From contig JAKSLD010000011.1 of the NCBI GenBank assembly GCA_024401395.1, positions 1-64,000 of the forward strand: a DNA stretch of 64,000 nucleotides, written 5' to 3'. Made by a program: the position numbers and the translations under genes. Positions 9,210-17,230 of the stretch are shown here, in pieces. The stretch is from Bacteroidales bacterium. Lineage in GTDB: Bacteria; Bacteroidota; Bacteroidia; Bacteroidales; Marinilabiliaceae. How positions within the stretch are numbered: position 1 is the stretch's first letter; each line of letters starts with the position of its first letter. The notes below the pieces were generated by a model. The model saw nothing but the letters and a program-made list of their open reading frames with translations, did no database searches and was not told where the DNA came from.

Positions 9210-9240
9210 CAGTCTTTATATTTTAGTATTATCACGAAGG

Positions 9241-9248
9241 CAAAGTTA
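9241..9248 (-). promoter_or_regulatory. Bacteroidota -7 box of the maltose operon
   Basis: TAACTTTG on the minus strand fits TAnnTTTG and lies 32 bp upstream of the transporter start. A TTG at about -33 with the usual 19-21 bp spacing is not evident, which suits an activated or weak promoter. Confidence 0.6.
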
Positions 9249-9306
9249 GTTAACGCTCTTTAACAAAGAGCCCCACTTCCTCCAAATGGGTCATATATTG
9301 CCATTT

Positions 9307-9316
9307 CAAACGTTTG
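9307..9316. promoter_or_regulatory. LacI-type operator-like palindrome, site 1
   Basis: CAAACGTTTG is a perfect 10-bp palindrome with the central CG typical of LacI/GalR operators. It lies about 60 bp upstream of the -7 box of the maltose operon. Confidence 0.5.
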
Positions 9317-9347
9317 CGGAACAAAAAAATATTCTCTGCTACATTTC

Positions 9348-9359
9348 GCAAACGATTGC
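9348..9359. promoter_or_regulatory. LacI-type operator-like palindrome, site 2
   Basis: GCAAACGATTGC is a palindrome with one mismatched pair and a central CG. Its centre is exactly 42 bp from that of site 1, four helical turns. The regulator gene is not in the window. Confidence 0.5.
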
Positions 9360-9511
9360 ATAACTATAAATAAGCAGTTGGATTATAAATTGTAATTATC
9401 TCCGATGAATGTTCATATATCTGATACTCTGACTCTTTTTCGTAAATTGTTAATAGGTCTTGTATTGCACTAAATAATTCAAAGAAGAGCTCGACGTATT
9501 TTTAACGACTA

Positions 9512-9519
9512 TATATTTG
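9512..9519 (+). promoter_or_regulatory. -7 box of the exported OB-like gene
   Basis: TATATTTG fits TAnnTTTG and sits 40 bp upstream of the start at 9560. No clear TTG at -33. Confidence 0.55.
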
Positions 9520-9559
9520 CACTCGGAACAACAACATAAACTTATTCAAAGGTTTACAC

Positions 9560-10132
9560 ATGAGAAAAGGAATATTTGCAGTTTTCTGTGCAGTATTGTC
9601 AATGATTCAGATGGTAGGCGCTGTTAATGTGTCTTCTATCGCAGAGTACTCTAAATTAGCTGATGACACTGAAGTGACTTTCAGTTGCAGATTAGCAGTT
9701 CTTGCTCAAAAGGGCAACAAATTGTTCGTTACAGACGGACAGCGTGGCACAGTCCTTTACGCTCCTATTAAGGCACAGTTGAAGCATGGTGATCTCTTGA
9801 AGGAGGGCTTCACAGCCAAGAAAACAACCTACGATTATGCTCCAGAACTTATCCAACCTGATGAGAAGACTATCGAGAAGGTGCAAGAGAATGTTACAAT
9901 CCGTCCTACAAAGATGCGCATTGAGAATGTTACGATGGACAAGGTCTACACTTATGCCCGCGTAGTCGGTTATTTCGATGTAGTAACAAAAAAGTTTATG
10001 TCTGGCGATCAGGAACTCCTTTTGTTCAATGCATTCAACAAGGAGTTGCCTAAGGAAAGCGGTACAACGACAATCGACGGTATTGTAATGTACTACAAGA
10101 GAAAAGATATGATGGAACTATACATTATGTAA
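9560..10132 (+). CDS. Exported protein, OB-fold-like, function unknown
   Basis: I do not recognise a named function. The 190-residue product begins with a signal peptide (MRKGIFAVFCAVLSMIQMVG, cut near residue 21) and has no lipobox. The mature part is rich in short beta strands; segments such as EVTFSCRLAVLAQKGNKLFV, TDGQRGTVLYA and YTYARVVGYFD follow the pattern of exported Bacteroidales OB-fold domains (strand, VTD turn, strand). It is a monocistronic gene with its own -7 box and a strong terminator, divergent from the maltose operon. It could share the intergenic operators, but nothing links it to sugar use. Confidence 0.75.
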   Translation: MRKGIFAVFCAVLSMIQMVGAVNVSSIAEYSKLADDTEVTFSCRLAVLAQKGNKLFVTDGQRGTVLYAPIKAQLKHGDLLKEGFTAKKTTYDYAPELIQPDEKTIEKVQENVTIRPTKMRIENVTMDKVYTYARVVGYFDVVTKKFMSGDQELLLFNAFNKELPKESGTTTIDGIVMYYKRKDMMELYIM

Positions 10133-10173
10133 GGTGTAATAATCACCCGATTATCCAATATATTTATCACAGT

Positions 10174-10208
10174 CGACCAGGAGAATACTTTTCTCTTGGT
10201 CGTTTTTT
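10174..10208 (+). terminator. Rho-independent terminator
   Basis: CGACCAGGAGAA / TTCTCTTGGTCG stem with loop TACTT, followed by six T. Follows the gene ending at 10132. Confidence 0.9.
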
Positions 10209-10274
10209 ATTTGATATATGCCAAAATAGTATTTATTTTGCGCATACTGAATGTACAAACAATTAACACAAAAA

Positions 10275-11213
10275 ATGAAAAGACTATCATTAGTTGCCGT
10301 TGCTATGGCATTCTCAGCAATGGTGTTTGGTCAGAATCAACTCTATACTCCAGTTGCTGACGAGAAAATCAATCCTTCGGAGTTCTGGCGCGACGTTGAC
10401 TACGTAGGCGATGGCATGGAAGGTCATAAGATGGATATCTACCTCCCACAACAGAAGCAGGAGTCATACAAGGTCATAATCGCTATCTATGGCAGTGCGT
10501 GGTTTGCTAATAATGCCAAGGTATCACCTATGACTTCTTTCGCAGCCCCTCTTCTTGATGCCGGCTACGCAGTTGTATCTATCAATCACCGCGGCAGCCC
10601 AGAGGCTAAGTGGCCAGCACAGATCAATGATGTCAAGGCTGCTATCCGCTTTGTAAGAGCTCACGCCAAGGAGTATAAGTTTGATACATCTTTTGTCGGT
10701 ATTACAGGATTCTCTTCAGGAGGTCACCTCTCAGCCTATGCCGGCGTAACAAACGGTCGTCGTTTCGTTAAGTCAGGCGATGTAGAAATCGATATAGAGG
10801 GTAACCTTGGTAATTGTCTTAAGGAGAGTAGCTCTGTAGATGCTGTAGTTGACTGGTCTGGTCCTGTAGATATGCTTCGGATGGATGAGTGCGTACGACC
10901 AAAGGATGCGTCGTCTCCAGAGGCTGTAATCCTCGGAGGTCTCAACCCACGCGAGAATCTCGACTGGGTCAATGTCCTCTCTCCTGTGACTTTGGTGGAG
11001 AAGGATGCTGCTCCTATCCTTATCATCCATGGTGATGCTGACCCAGTAGTTCCTCAGTGTCTCTCTATTCATCTGAAGTCTGAGTATGATTACGCAGGTG
11101 CTCATGCTGAGTTCGTAAGCGTACCAGAAGGCGGTCATGGTCATCCACACTGCTTCTCAGAGCCATACTACCAGAAAGCTGTCGATTTCTTCAACAAGCA
11201 GAGCGCAAAATAG
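10275..11213 (+). CDS. Exported alpha/beta-hydrolase, esterase-like
   Basis: Serine hydrolase of the alpha/beta fold, likely a periplasmic or surface carbohydrate or feruloyl-type esterase. I start at 10275 (MKRLSLVAVAMAFSAMVFGQ, a good signal peptide) instead of the ATG at 10251. Motifs visible in the 312 residues: nucleophile elbow GFSSG with S147, an oxyanion-type IYGSAW near residue 72, the acid in HGDADPVVP, and the catalytic His in PEGGHGHPH near the end. This order matches the BD-FAE/DLH-like group (GSAWFANNA, then INHRGSPEAKWPAQINDVKA). Substrate cannot be read from sequence. Monocistronic after a terminator at 10208. Confidence 0.85.
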   Translation: MKRLSLVAVAMAFSAMVFGQNQLYTPVADEKINPSEFWRDVDYVGDGMEGHKMDIYLPQQKQESYKVIIAIYGSAWFANNAKVSPMTSFAAPLLDAGYAVVSINHRGSPEAKWPAQINDVKAAIRFVRAHAKEYKFDTSFVGITGFSSGGHLSAYAGVTNGRRFVKSGDVEIDIEGNLGNCLKESSSVDAVVDWSGPVDMLRMDECVRPKDASSPEAVILGGLNPRENLDWVNVLSPVTLVEKDAAPILIIHGDADPVVPQCLSIHLKSEYDYAGAHAEFVSVPEGGHGHPHCFSEPYYQKAVDFFNKQSAK

Positions 11214-11289
11214 ACCTGCCTTGATATATCTGCCACTTCCCAGATACATCAACAGCTCACTTCAAGTGCTCCGTCTACATTTTTTTATG

Positions 11290-11297
11290 TATCTTTG
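11290..11297 (+). promoter_or_regulatory. -7 box of the SRPBCC gene
   Basis: TATCTTTG fits TAnnTTTG. It overlaps the upstream ATG at 11295, which rules that ATG out and supports a start at 11319. Confidence 0.7.
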
Positions 11298-11318
11298 TGC
11301 AAAACACAAGACGCAGAT

Positions 11319-11711
11319 ATGAAGACTTTTGAGACTAAATTAGTGGTTGATGCCCTCCCTGAGGATGTCTATGCAGCTCTAACCAATGCTTTTGCCATAG
11401 AACTATGGACAGGCTATAAAGCTGTAATGGAACCAGTAGAGGGTACCGAATTTGAGATGTGGGAAGGAGATATCTGCGGACGTATTGTAAGATTAGTTCC
11501 AAACGAACTAGTCGAGCAAGAGTGGTATTTTGGTGACCAGGAAGAAGAGTCCATCGTCAGCATAAAGATTATGCCACGCGGCAAGAACAAGTCTACCATA
11601 GGTATTACTCATACCAACATCCCTGATGAGGCTTATGAGGATATCTCCGAAGGTTGGGCTGACCCATATCTGGCAAGCCTCAAACAGTTCCTTGAGGAAG
11701 GAGATGATTAA
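11319..11711 (+). CDS. SRPBCC (START-like/AHSA1) domain protein
   Basis: Small cytoplasmic protein of 130 residues with the helix-grip fold of the SRPBCC/AHSA1 group, which binds hydrophobic ligands or acts as a chaperone cofactor. The pattern is KTFETKLVVDALPEDVYAAL, then ELWTGYKAVME, FEMWEGDICGRIVRL and a C-terminal helix WADPYLASLKQFLEE. The start at 11319 is set by the promoter box at 11290-11297, leaving about 15 nt of leader. It converges with the MBL gene at 11730, and only 18 bp separate the two stops. Physiological role unknown. Confidence 0.82.
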   Translation: MKTFETKLVVDALPEDVYAALTNAFAIELWTGYKAVMEPVEGTEFEMWEGDICGRIVRLVPNELVEQEWYFGDQEEESIVSIKIMPRGKNKSTIGITHTNIPDEAYEDISEGWADPYLASLKQFLEEGDD

Positions 11712-11729
11712 GAAGAATACCAGATTTCA

Positions 11730-12536
11730 TTAAATAATAAAGCTATTACCGGTCCATGCTTGAACGCAGCGTGGACCGTATTCTTTTTGCCAGACTGCCA
11801 CAGCCTCTTCTCCCGTGCAGTGGTTCACATACCAGTTGCGTACGTCATATTGCTTCGATATCCTCAGGCTCTCGTCTATCTGCTCCTCCGTACGACCCAT
11901 CAGGTGTAGTCCGCCCACAAAAGCGTCTATTTTCTGATATCCTAACACTTCAAATACGTATGGCAACAGCAATTCCAGACTATGGTGCGTACACCCAGCA
12001 TACAGCATCGTATGCCCCTCTTTGTCGGTAATCAATGTGAATATCTCATCCCTGAATGTATCTGGCGTATATACTCCGTTCCTAACCTGCATCAGCCTCT
12101 CATTTGCTGGTGCATCCTGAGGCAATGAGAATACCTTTACCTTATCACTTAGGTCTACAACCCCATCCCCAAGCCACGAGACATCAACATCTTTCACAGC
12201 CAGCCATCCGTTAGGCTTCTTCATAGATCCCCCACTGGCAACGCTGTATTTAGCCACCGAAGCGAGGCTATGCGCATATACAGCCGGCGGATTATCCAAT
12301 CCACTTACAATATGAGCAGCGCCTCCAGCATGGTCATAGTGCCCGTGGCTGACGATTATCCCTTTTAACTTGGAGAGGTCAATCCCCATTTGTCCAGCAT
12401 TATATACTATCTTGTCTGTCTGACCGGTGTCAAGCAGCCATTGCTCTCCATCAACATCCACAAAAACAGACAGTCCGTGTTCAGACTTCAAATCCAAACA
12501 CGAACTGTTATTCTCAATCACGACCTGCGCACGCAT
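11730..12536 (-). CDS. MBL-fold metallohydrolase, DHPS-like group
   Basis: Metallo-beta-lactamase-fold hydrolase of 268 residues with the zinc motif SHGHYDHAGG (H64, H66, D68, H69) and further metal ligands in GCTHHSLELL and GGLHLMG. The arrangement resembles the group annotated as 7,8-dihydropterin-6-methyl-4-(beta-D-ribofuranosyl)aminobenzene 5'-phosphate synthase-like, known from methanogens and common in anaerobes as an enzyme of unknown substrate. It is the last gene of the ExbB-TonB-CorA operon, 3 bp after corA. A methanopterin role is unlikely here. Confidence 0.85.
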   Translation of the reverse strand: MRAQVVIENNSSCLDLKSEHGLSVFVDVDGEQWLLDTGQTDKIVYNAGQMGIDLSKLKGIIVSHGHYDHAGGAAHIVSGLDNPPAVYAHSLASVAKYSVASGGSMKKPNGWLAVKDVDVSWLGDGVVDLSDKVKVFSLPQDAPANERLMQVRNGVYTPDTFRDEIFTLITDKEGHTMLYAGCTHHSLELLLPYVFEVLGYQKIDAFVGGLHLMGRTEEQIDESLRISKQYDVRNWYVNHCTGEEAVAVWQKEYGPRCVQAWTGNSFII

Positions 12537-12539
12537 GGC

Positions 12540-13466
12540 CTAGAATAGATTACGCTTCTTGAATAATAGATACATCAATAATCCAAGCAATGTAGCGCCT
12601 CCCAATATGTAGAAGAATGCGAACATATCGTCTTCCAGATAGTTAGGCACGTTCATACCATACAACGACGCAATGAGCGTAGGAAGCATCATGATAATGG
12701 AGATACTCGTCAATGTCTTCATCGTCTGGTTGATGTTGTTGGAAATCACACTCGAATAAGAATTAGACATTGAGTGAATGATATTCCTGTATATGCTAGT
12801 CGTCTCTTCGGCCTGCTTCAACTCAATTTCCGTCTCTTCTATCAAGTCCTCATCGCACTGCTCTGTAATAGATTTCGTATGCGCAAGACGGTAGAAGAGT
12901 ATATCATTACCCTTCAAGGATGTAACGAAATAGACAAGAGAGTTCTCCAATCTCTGAAGCTCAAGAATCTCTTCATTACGGACGTTCTGCTGGAGCAACC
13001 CCTCGACGTTCATAATCCTGATGTTGATATGTTTCAGATATTTAAGGTACCATACAGATGCCGACAGCATAAGCCTCATCACCAGTTCGTAGTGAGTTCC
13101 AACCTCTACTTGCTTTCTGATGCTGTATACTACAAAATCATCAAGCATATCCACTTTGTAGTTGCATACCGTCACGAACACATTGCCCTTGATGATAATA
13201 CCCAAAGGGACCGTAGTGTAGTCGATATGCGACTCGTTCTTACGGTAAGGGACTCGGATGACAATAAGTTGCCAACCGTCCTCTTCTTCACGACGAGGTC
13301 TCTCATCGTTATCGTCAATATCGGATAGGAACGACTCCGGAATATCCAGTCCATTGACAAGAAATCCGTTCTCTTCCTCCTTGGGTTCTTCCACGCATGT
13401 CCAGCAGTTTTCTACCCAATGGTCCGATACCTCAAACCCTTTGTTATTGATGTAGTAAGTAATCAT
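12540..13466 (-). CDS. corA: CorA-type magnesium transport protein
   Basis: Divalent cation channel of the CorA/Mrs2 family in the inner membrane. The 308 residues give a cytoplasmic N-terminal alpha/beta domain, long helices (~190-250) and two C-terminal membrane segments. The signature YGMNVPN (G270-M271-N272) closes the first segment and a basic tail KKRNLF ends the protein, both diagnostic. It lies 10 bp after the TonB gene and 3 bp before the MBL gene, so it is co-transcribed with the TonB system. Transport of Mg or Co/Ni is not decided by sequence. Confidence 0.9.
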   Translation of the reverse strand: MITYYINNKGFEVSDHWVENCWTCVEEPKEEENGFLVNGLDIPESFLSDIDDNDERPRREEEDGWQLIVIRVPYRKNESHIDYTTVPLGIIIKGNVFVTVCNYKVDMLDDFVVYSIRKQVEVGTHYELVMRLMLSASVWYLKYLKHINIRIMNVEGLLQQNVRNEEILELQRLENSLVYFVTSLKGNDILFYRLAHTKSITEQCDEDLIEETEIELKQAEETTSIYRNIIHSMSNSYSSVISNNINQTMKTLTSISIIMMLPTLIASLYGMNVPNYLEDDMFAFFYILGGATLLGLLMYLLFKKRNLF

Positions 13467-13476
13467 TTGTGTAATT

Positions 13477-14493
13477 CTACTGCAATCTGAATCTGTATGT
13501 AATAGTACCTACTTGCTCTACTGCCGCATCCATATTTCTATCGAATCTGGCCTTCTTTGCTGCTTCAACGGCTACGGCCCAGAGCTGCTTGTTCTGTACA
13601 GTGGTACCCTTGCTGATAACGGTGGCAGTCTTGACGTTGCCATATTTGTCAACGTGAATCTCTACCACTACGTTACCCTGCTCTTGTACAGTATACACAG
13701 GCTTCGGCAATGTACCCTGAAGAGTACGTCCTGCGAGATCGACCGAACCAGTACCAGAACCTTGAGTTCCGCTGCCTGTGCCATTGCCAGCACCTCCGGT
13801 CAGACTACCCTGGTTACCGATACCTGATGTGTTACCCTGAGAGTTACTGTCGCCAGTGCCTTTGCCCGACATACCCTTCCTGATAGCATCCTGTGCTGCT
13901 TTTGCTGCTGCAGCCTCTCTTGCAGCCTTCTCTCGAGCCTCTGCTTCTGCTTTCTCTCGAGCTATGCGTTCTGCCTCAAGCCTTGCCTTTTCAGCCGCTT
14001 CTGCAGCCGCTTTAGCCTTCGCTTCGGCTTCAGCCTTGGCTTTAGCTTCAGCCTGAGCCTTTGCCTCAGCTTCCTTGCGTGCTTTCTCTATTGCCTCAGC
14101 CTCGGCTTTAGCTTTTGCCTCAGCTTTGGCCTGCTCGTCAGCTTTCTTTTTAGCCTCTCTTAAAGCAGCCGCTTCCTCAAAGTCCTGTGTATCTTTTACC
14201 TGTCCGTCAGCCTTCACTGCCTCTGCAGGCGCTGCGGTTTCTGCAGGTGCTGGAGGAGGGGTAGTTGCTGCTTCTGGTTGTTGTGGCTGCGGTTGCATCG
14301 GAGTCGTAGCAGGTGCCGGTTCTTCCGCCCCTTGGCCATTATCGGTAAAGCCGTAGTTGACTAGCAGACCCTCTTCTTCCACAGGTGTAGTCTCAAGCAA
14401 GGTGAACCACAGTATCAGGATAAGTACAGCATGAAACAACACAGTACCTATGATACCATGCTTCCTATATCTGTTATCTTTCCTATCTTCCAT
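13477..14493 (-). CDS. TonB/TolA-like energy transducer
   Basis: Links the proton-driven ExbB/ExbD motor to outer-membrane transporters or to the Tol system. One N-terminal membrane anchor (~17-33, GTVLFHAVLILILWFTLL) is followed by a proline-rich stretch (~60-90), about 110 residues of Ala/Glu/Lys-rich coiled coil (~105-210), a Gly/Ser/Asn-rich linker and a C-terminal TonB domain (~250-338, from LPKPVYTVQEQGNVVVEIHV to TITYRFRLQ). The long charged helix is TolA-like while the tail is TonB-like. It follows exbD by 15 bp. Confidence 0.88.
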   Translation of the reverse strand: MEDRKDNRYRKHGIIGTVLFHAVLILILWFTLLETTPVEEEGLLVNYGFTDNGQGAEEPAPATTPMQPQPQQPEAATTPPPAPAETAAPAEAVKADGQVKDTQDFEEAAALREAKKKADEQAKAEAKAKAEAEAIEKARKEAEAKAQAEAKAKAEAEAKAKAAAEAAEKARLEAERIAREKAEAEAREKAAREAAAAKAAQDAIRKGMSGKGTGDSNSQGNTSGIGNQGSLTGGAGNGTGSGTQGSGTGSVDLAGRTLQGTLPKPVYTVQEQGNVVVEIHVDKYGNVKTATVISKGTTVQNKQLWAVAVEAAKKARFDRNMDAAVEQVGTITYRFRLQ

Positions 14494-14508
14494 TCTTATT
14501 CACTTTGT

Positions 14509-14901
14509 TTATTTGGCGCGTGTAGCCAAAATAAGCTTGTACTTATTTTTCTTGGCGATATTCATCACCTTGACAACCTCCTTCATTGGCACATTCTCGT
14601 CCACATGAAGCGCTATATACATATCGTCGTTCTGTCCCAACTTCGCCTGGAGTGTTGGCTCGAGCTCTTCATACTTTACTCTGCGCGACTCAACATAGTA
14701 TCGCAAATCTTTAGTAATGGATACTGATGTCTGAGGCTTCGCTGAAGTCTGATTGGCACTCTGAGGCAACAATAGCTTGAGTGCATTCGGATGCACCAAT
14801 GTCGAAGTCAGCATGAAGAATATGAGCAAAAGGAACACAATGTCCGTCATAGACGACATACTGAACGACGAGCTTATCTTACTTGTTCTCTTAAGAGCCA
14901 T
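14509..14901 (-). CDS. exbD: ExbD/TolR biopolymer transport protein
   Basis: Stator partner of ExbB. The 130 residues have a short cytoplasmic N-terminus, one membrane helix (~19-38, SMTDIVFLLLIFFMLTST) carrying the essential aspartate (D20 in MTDIVFLLL), and a periplasmic domain ending LILATR. It lies 8 bp after exbB. Many Bacteroidales operons carry two exbD genes; only one is here. Confidence 0.92.
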   Translation of the reverse strand: MALKRTSKISSSFSMSSMTDIVFLLLIFFMLTSTLVHPNALKLLLPQSANQTSAKPQTSVSITKDLRYYVESRRVKYEELEPTLQAKLGQNDDMYIALHVDENVPMKEVVKVMNIAKKNKYKLILATRAK

Positions 14902-14909
14902 GCCTCGTC

Positions 14910-15596
14910 TTATTTTTCTGGTTCGTAAAGCATATCCATGAACTCCATTGTGCGAGCCTCAAGGATGAAGATAACCTTCTCTACTCGTGCTACAAGGTTG
15001 TTGTATGCAAAGTAAGCAATGATACCTACTGCCAAACCACCTACTGTAGTTACCAATGCAGTGTAGATACCTCCTGCCAATGTGCTAACCTCGATATTGT
15101 TGCCAGCATTCGCCATCTCAAAGAAAGCCTGAATCATACCTGTTACAGTACCAAAGAATCCGATCATAGGCGCGCCACCTGATACAGAAGCCAAACCTGC
15201 CAAGCCTTTCTCTAATCGGCTTACCTCAAGGTTGCCTGCATTTTCTACAGCTGTATTTACATCGTTCAATGGACGGCCGATACGACTGATTCCTTTTTCC
15301 ACCATTCTAGCTACTGGTGTGTCTGTCATCTGACAGAGCGAACGAGCCGAATCTATATTGCCACTTGAAATATAATCCTTAATCTTGCTCATGAAAGTCT
15401 TGTCTTCCTTCAAGGCACGTGTGAGAGCCATAGTGCGCTCCACAAAAACATATACAGCATAGATGCTCAATAAAAGGAGGACTATCATAATCCATCCACC
15501 TTGCATAGCTAGGTCTATCACGTTGAGTGTTGCCTGCTCCTGAACTTCTGCTGCATTCTCCAGCATTTCTGCATTAGATGAGATACTCTGTATCAT
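14910..15596 (-). CDS. exbB: MotA/TolQ/ExbB proton channel protein
   Basis: Proton-channel subunit of the ExbB-ExbD-TonB motor, 228 residues with three membrane helices (~33-52, ~140-160, ~185-205). The conserved block from GLAGLASVSGGAPMIGFFGT to MIQAFFEMA and the following ALVTTVGGLAVGI are the family signatures. It is 78 bp downstream of the TPR gene and 8 bp before exbD. TolQ is the alternative reading, given the TolA-like partner. Confidence 0.92.
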   Translation of the reverse strand: MIQSISSNAEMLENAAEVQEQATLNVIDLAMQGGWIMIVLLLLSIYAVYVFVERTMALTRALKEDKTFMSKIKDYISSGNIDSARSLCQMTDTPVARMVEKGISRIGRPLNDVNTAVENAGNLEVSRLEKGLAGLASVSGGAPMIGFFGTVTGMIQAFFEMANAGNNIEVSTLAGGIYTALVTTVGGLAVGIIAYFAYNNLVARVEKVIFILEARTMEFMDMLYEPEK

Positions 15597-15674
15597 TGTC
15601 TATATCCTGTTTTTTGTTTTTAATCTTAATTGTTCTAACTCGCAAAGTTATGTATTTAATGCTATATCCGTGTC

Positions 15675-17111
15675 TTAATCTTCGATTTTTCTCTTGGTTA
15701 CGGCTATTCGTTGGTCAATCTCCTTGGAATGTTCTCCATCATTGAGCTCCTTTGCCTTCATAAGCCATACCATTGCCTCTTTCTTGTCCCCCTCAGCTAT
15801 CAGCATATCTGCCATGTACATCGCAGCGTATGGGCCATAGAATTGTATGTCTTTTGCTGCCAATTCGACTGTCTTCCTATACATCTTCTTCGCATTGTCT
15901 TTCTCTCCTAGCATCTCCGAACAGCGTGCCATACGGAATGTGAATTCTATTTCATCAGCCTTTTGTGGCGTATATCCCCTAAGGTAATCTCTACTCTCTG
16001 TGTAATCTCCGTATTCAAATCTTAATCTCGATTTCAGTAGTGTTACATCAAGCGTGTCTATGATCCTTCTGGCATCTTGCTGACTACGCTCGTCTATGTC
16101 GAAAGCTGACGATACCCTGATTGTCTCATGTGCCAGCTCTCTCCTTTTCTCGTAATCACCCTTAAGCGCGTATGCGTAAGCCTTCATCAGATAAGCATCA
16201 TTCAGACACGCTACGCCCCTATATACCTTTATAAATCTATCGGCTTGTCTAATACATTCGTCTGCGTCAAGCCTTCTTAACGCATATTTCGACAGCTGAT
16301 GTATCAGCAGCGGATACCTTTCAAACATCCACTCAGGAAGGTCTGCCAATACTTTCTCCGCCTCAGCACCTCTCTGCTTTCTGCCATTACTAAGTACCAA
16401 TACATACGCTACAGCAGGAGAGGTGCTCTCCTTCATCTTCTTTGCCAGACTTGAGTCTAATCTCTGCTCATGAGATAGAAACAGGTTGGCAAATGACAGC
16501 AATAACGATTCGTCACAGGCTCCGGGAACATCAGCCATCAGTTCTCTGTACCTGTTTATATCCTGGAATCCTTTCTGAAGGTCACCTTTGTCAAATAACC
16601 ACCCAGCCAATGATTTCCATTTTTCAGGTACCTGAGAAAGAATGATGTTATATATGCCTCTGAGCATAAGTTGACCATCATATTCAGCATATTTTTTTTC
16701 TCCGTTTCTGAATGCCTTGAATGATTTGTAGAATTGAATGCCGCTAGTAATCATATTGCCACACGACATCTCTACCAGACACCTGTGTAAAAGTATATTT
16801 GCTCTCAGATTCTCTGCATATTTATGCTTGGAGACTTTTGACAGCGCTTCGTCACACGCATCCATATAAATCTCATACCTCGAAGGCATATTCTCAGAGG
16901 CATAATCTATCAATGCCTTGTACTCCTTCAGAAAAGCTTTTAATGCAGGGTCCTTGACTTTCGTTATCGAAACCTCAAACGACTGGTCGTCCAGACGATA
17001 CAGGTCGAACATAGCCTTCGACACATCATCTTGCGTCAATACGCTTTTTTGTGCCGAAATATTCACCATCATGGTGAGCGCTAGCACTATATATGTTAAT
17101 AGATTACGCAT
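15675..17111 (-). CDS. Exported TPR protein
   Basis: I place the start at 17111 (MRNLLTYIVLALTMMVNISAQ, a signal peptide). The longer frame from 17153 would begin upstream of the -7 box at 17137-17144 and cannot be right. The 478 residues are helical, with TPR-like pairs in the second half (e.g. EFTFRMARCSEMLGEKDNAK, MYRKTVELAAKDIQFYGPYA). Probably periplasmic scaffold protein. As first gene of the operon with ExbB/ExbD/TonB it may belong to that envelope machine, but a direct role is inference. Confidence 0.78.
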   Translation of the reverse strand: MRNLLTYIVLALTMMVNISAQKSVLTQDDVSKAMFDLYRLDDQSFEVSITKVKDPALKAFLKEYKALIDYASENMPSRYEIYMDACDEALSKVSKHKYAENLRANILLHRCLVEMSCGNMITSGIQFYKSFKAFRNGEKKYAEYDGQLMLRGIYNIILSQVPEKWKSLAGWLFDKGDLQKGFQDINRYRELMADVPGACDESLLLSFANLFLSHEQRLDSSLAKKMKESTSPAVAYVLVLSNGRKQRGAEAEKVLADLPEWMFERYPLLIHQLSKYALRRLDADECIRQADRFIKVYRGVACLNDAYLMKAYAYALKGDYEKRRELAHETIRVSSAFDIDERSQQDARRIIDTLDVTLLKSRLRFEYGDYTESRDYLRGYTPQKADEIEFTFRMARCSEMLGEKDNAKKMYRKTVELAAKDIQFYGPYAAMYMADMLIAEGDKKEAMVWLMKAKELNDGEHSKEIDQRIAVTKRKIED

Positions 17112-17136
17112 ACATTTCCTAATGTAACATCCCCTA

Positions 17137-17144
17137 CAAAGATA
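17137..17144 (-). promoter_or_regulatory. -7 box of the TPR-ExbB-ExbD-TonB-CorA-MBL operon
   Basis: TATCTTTG on the minus strand fits TAnnTTTG, 26 bp upstream of the chosen ATG at 17111. Confidence 0.7.
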
Positions 17145-17174
17145 GCACTTCATTCAAATAATCCAACAATTATA

Positions 17175-17204
17175 TTGCCTAAAAAAAGTAATGCACTAAC
17201 TTTG
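17175..17204 (+). promoter_or_regulatory. Full Bacteroidota promoter, TTG-N19-TAACTTTG
   Basis: TTG at 17175-17177 and TAACTTTG at 17197-17204 with 19 bp between them, the canonical -33/-7 pair. Drives the HAD-TrkA-HAD operon starting at 17231. Confidence 0.8.
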
Positions 17205-17230
17205 TAACATACTATTACATGAGAAAATAA

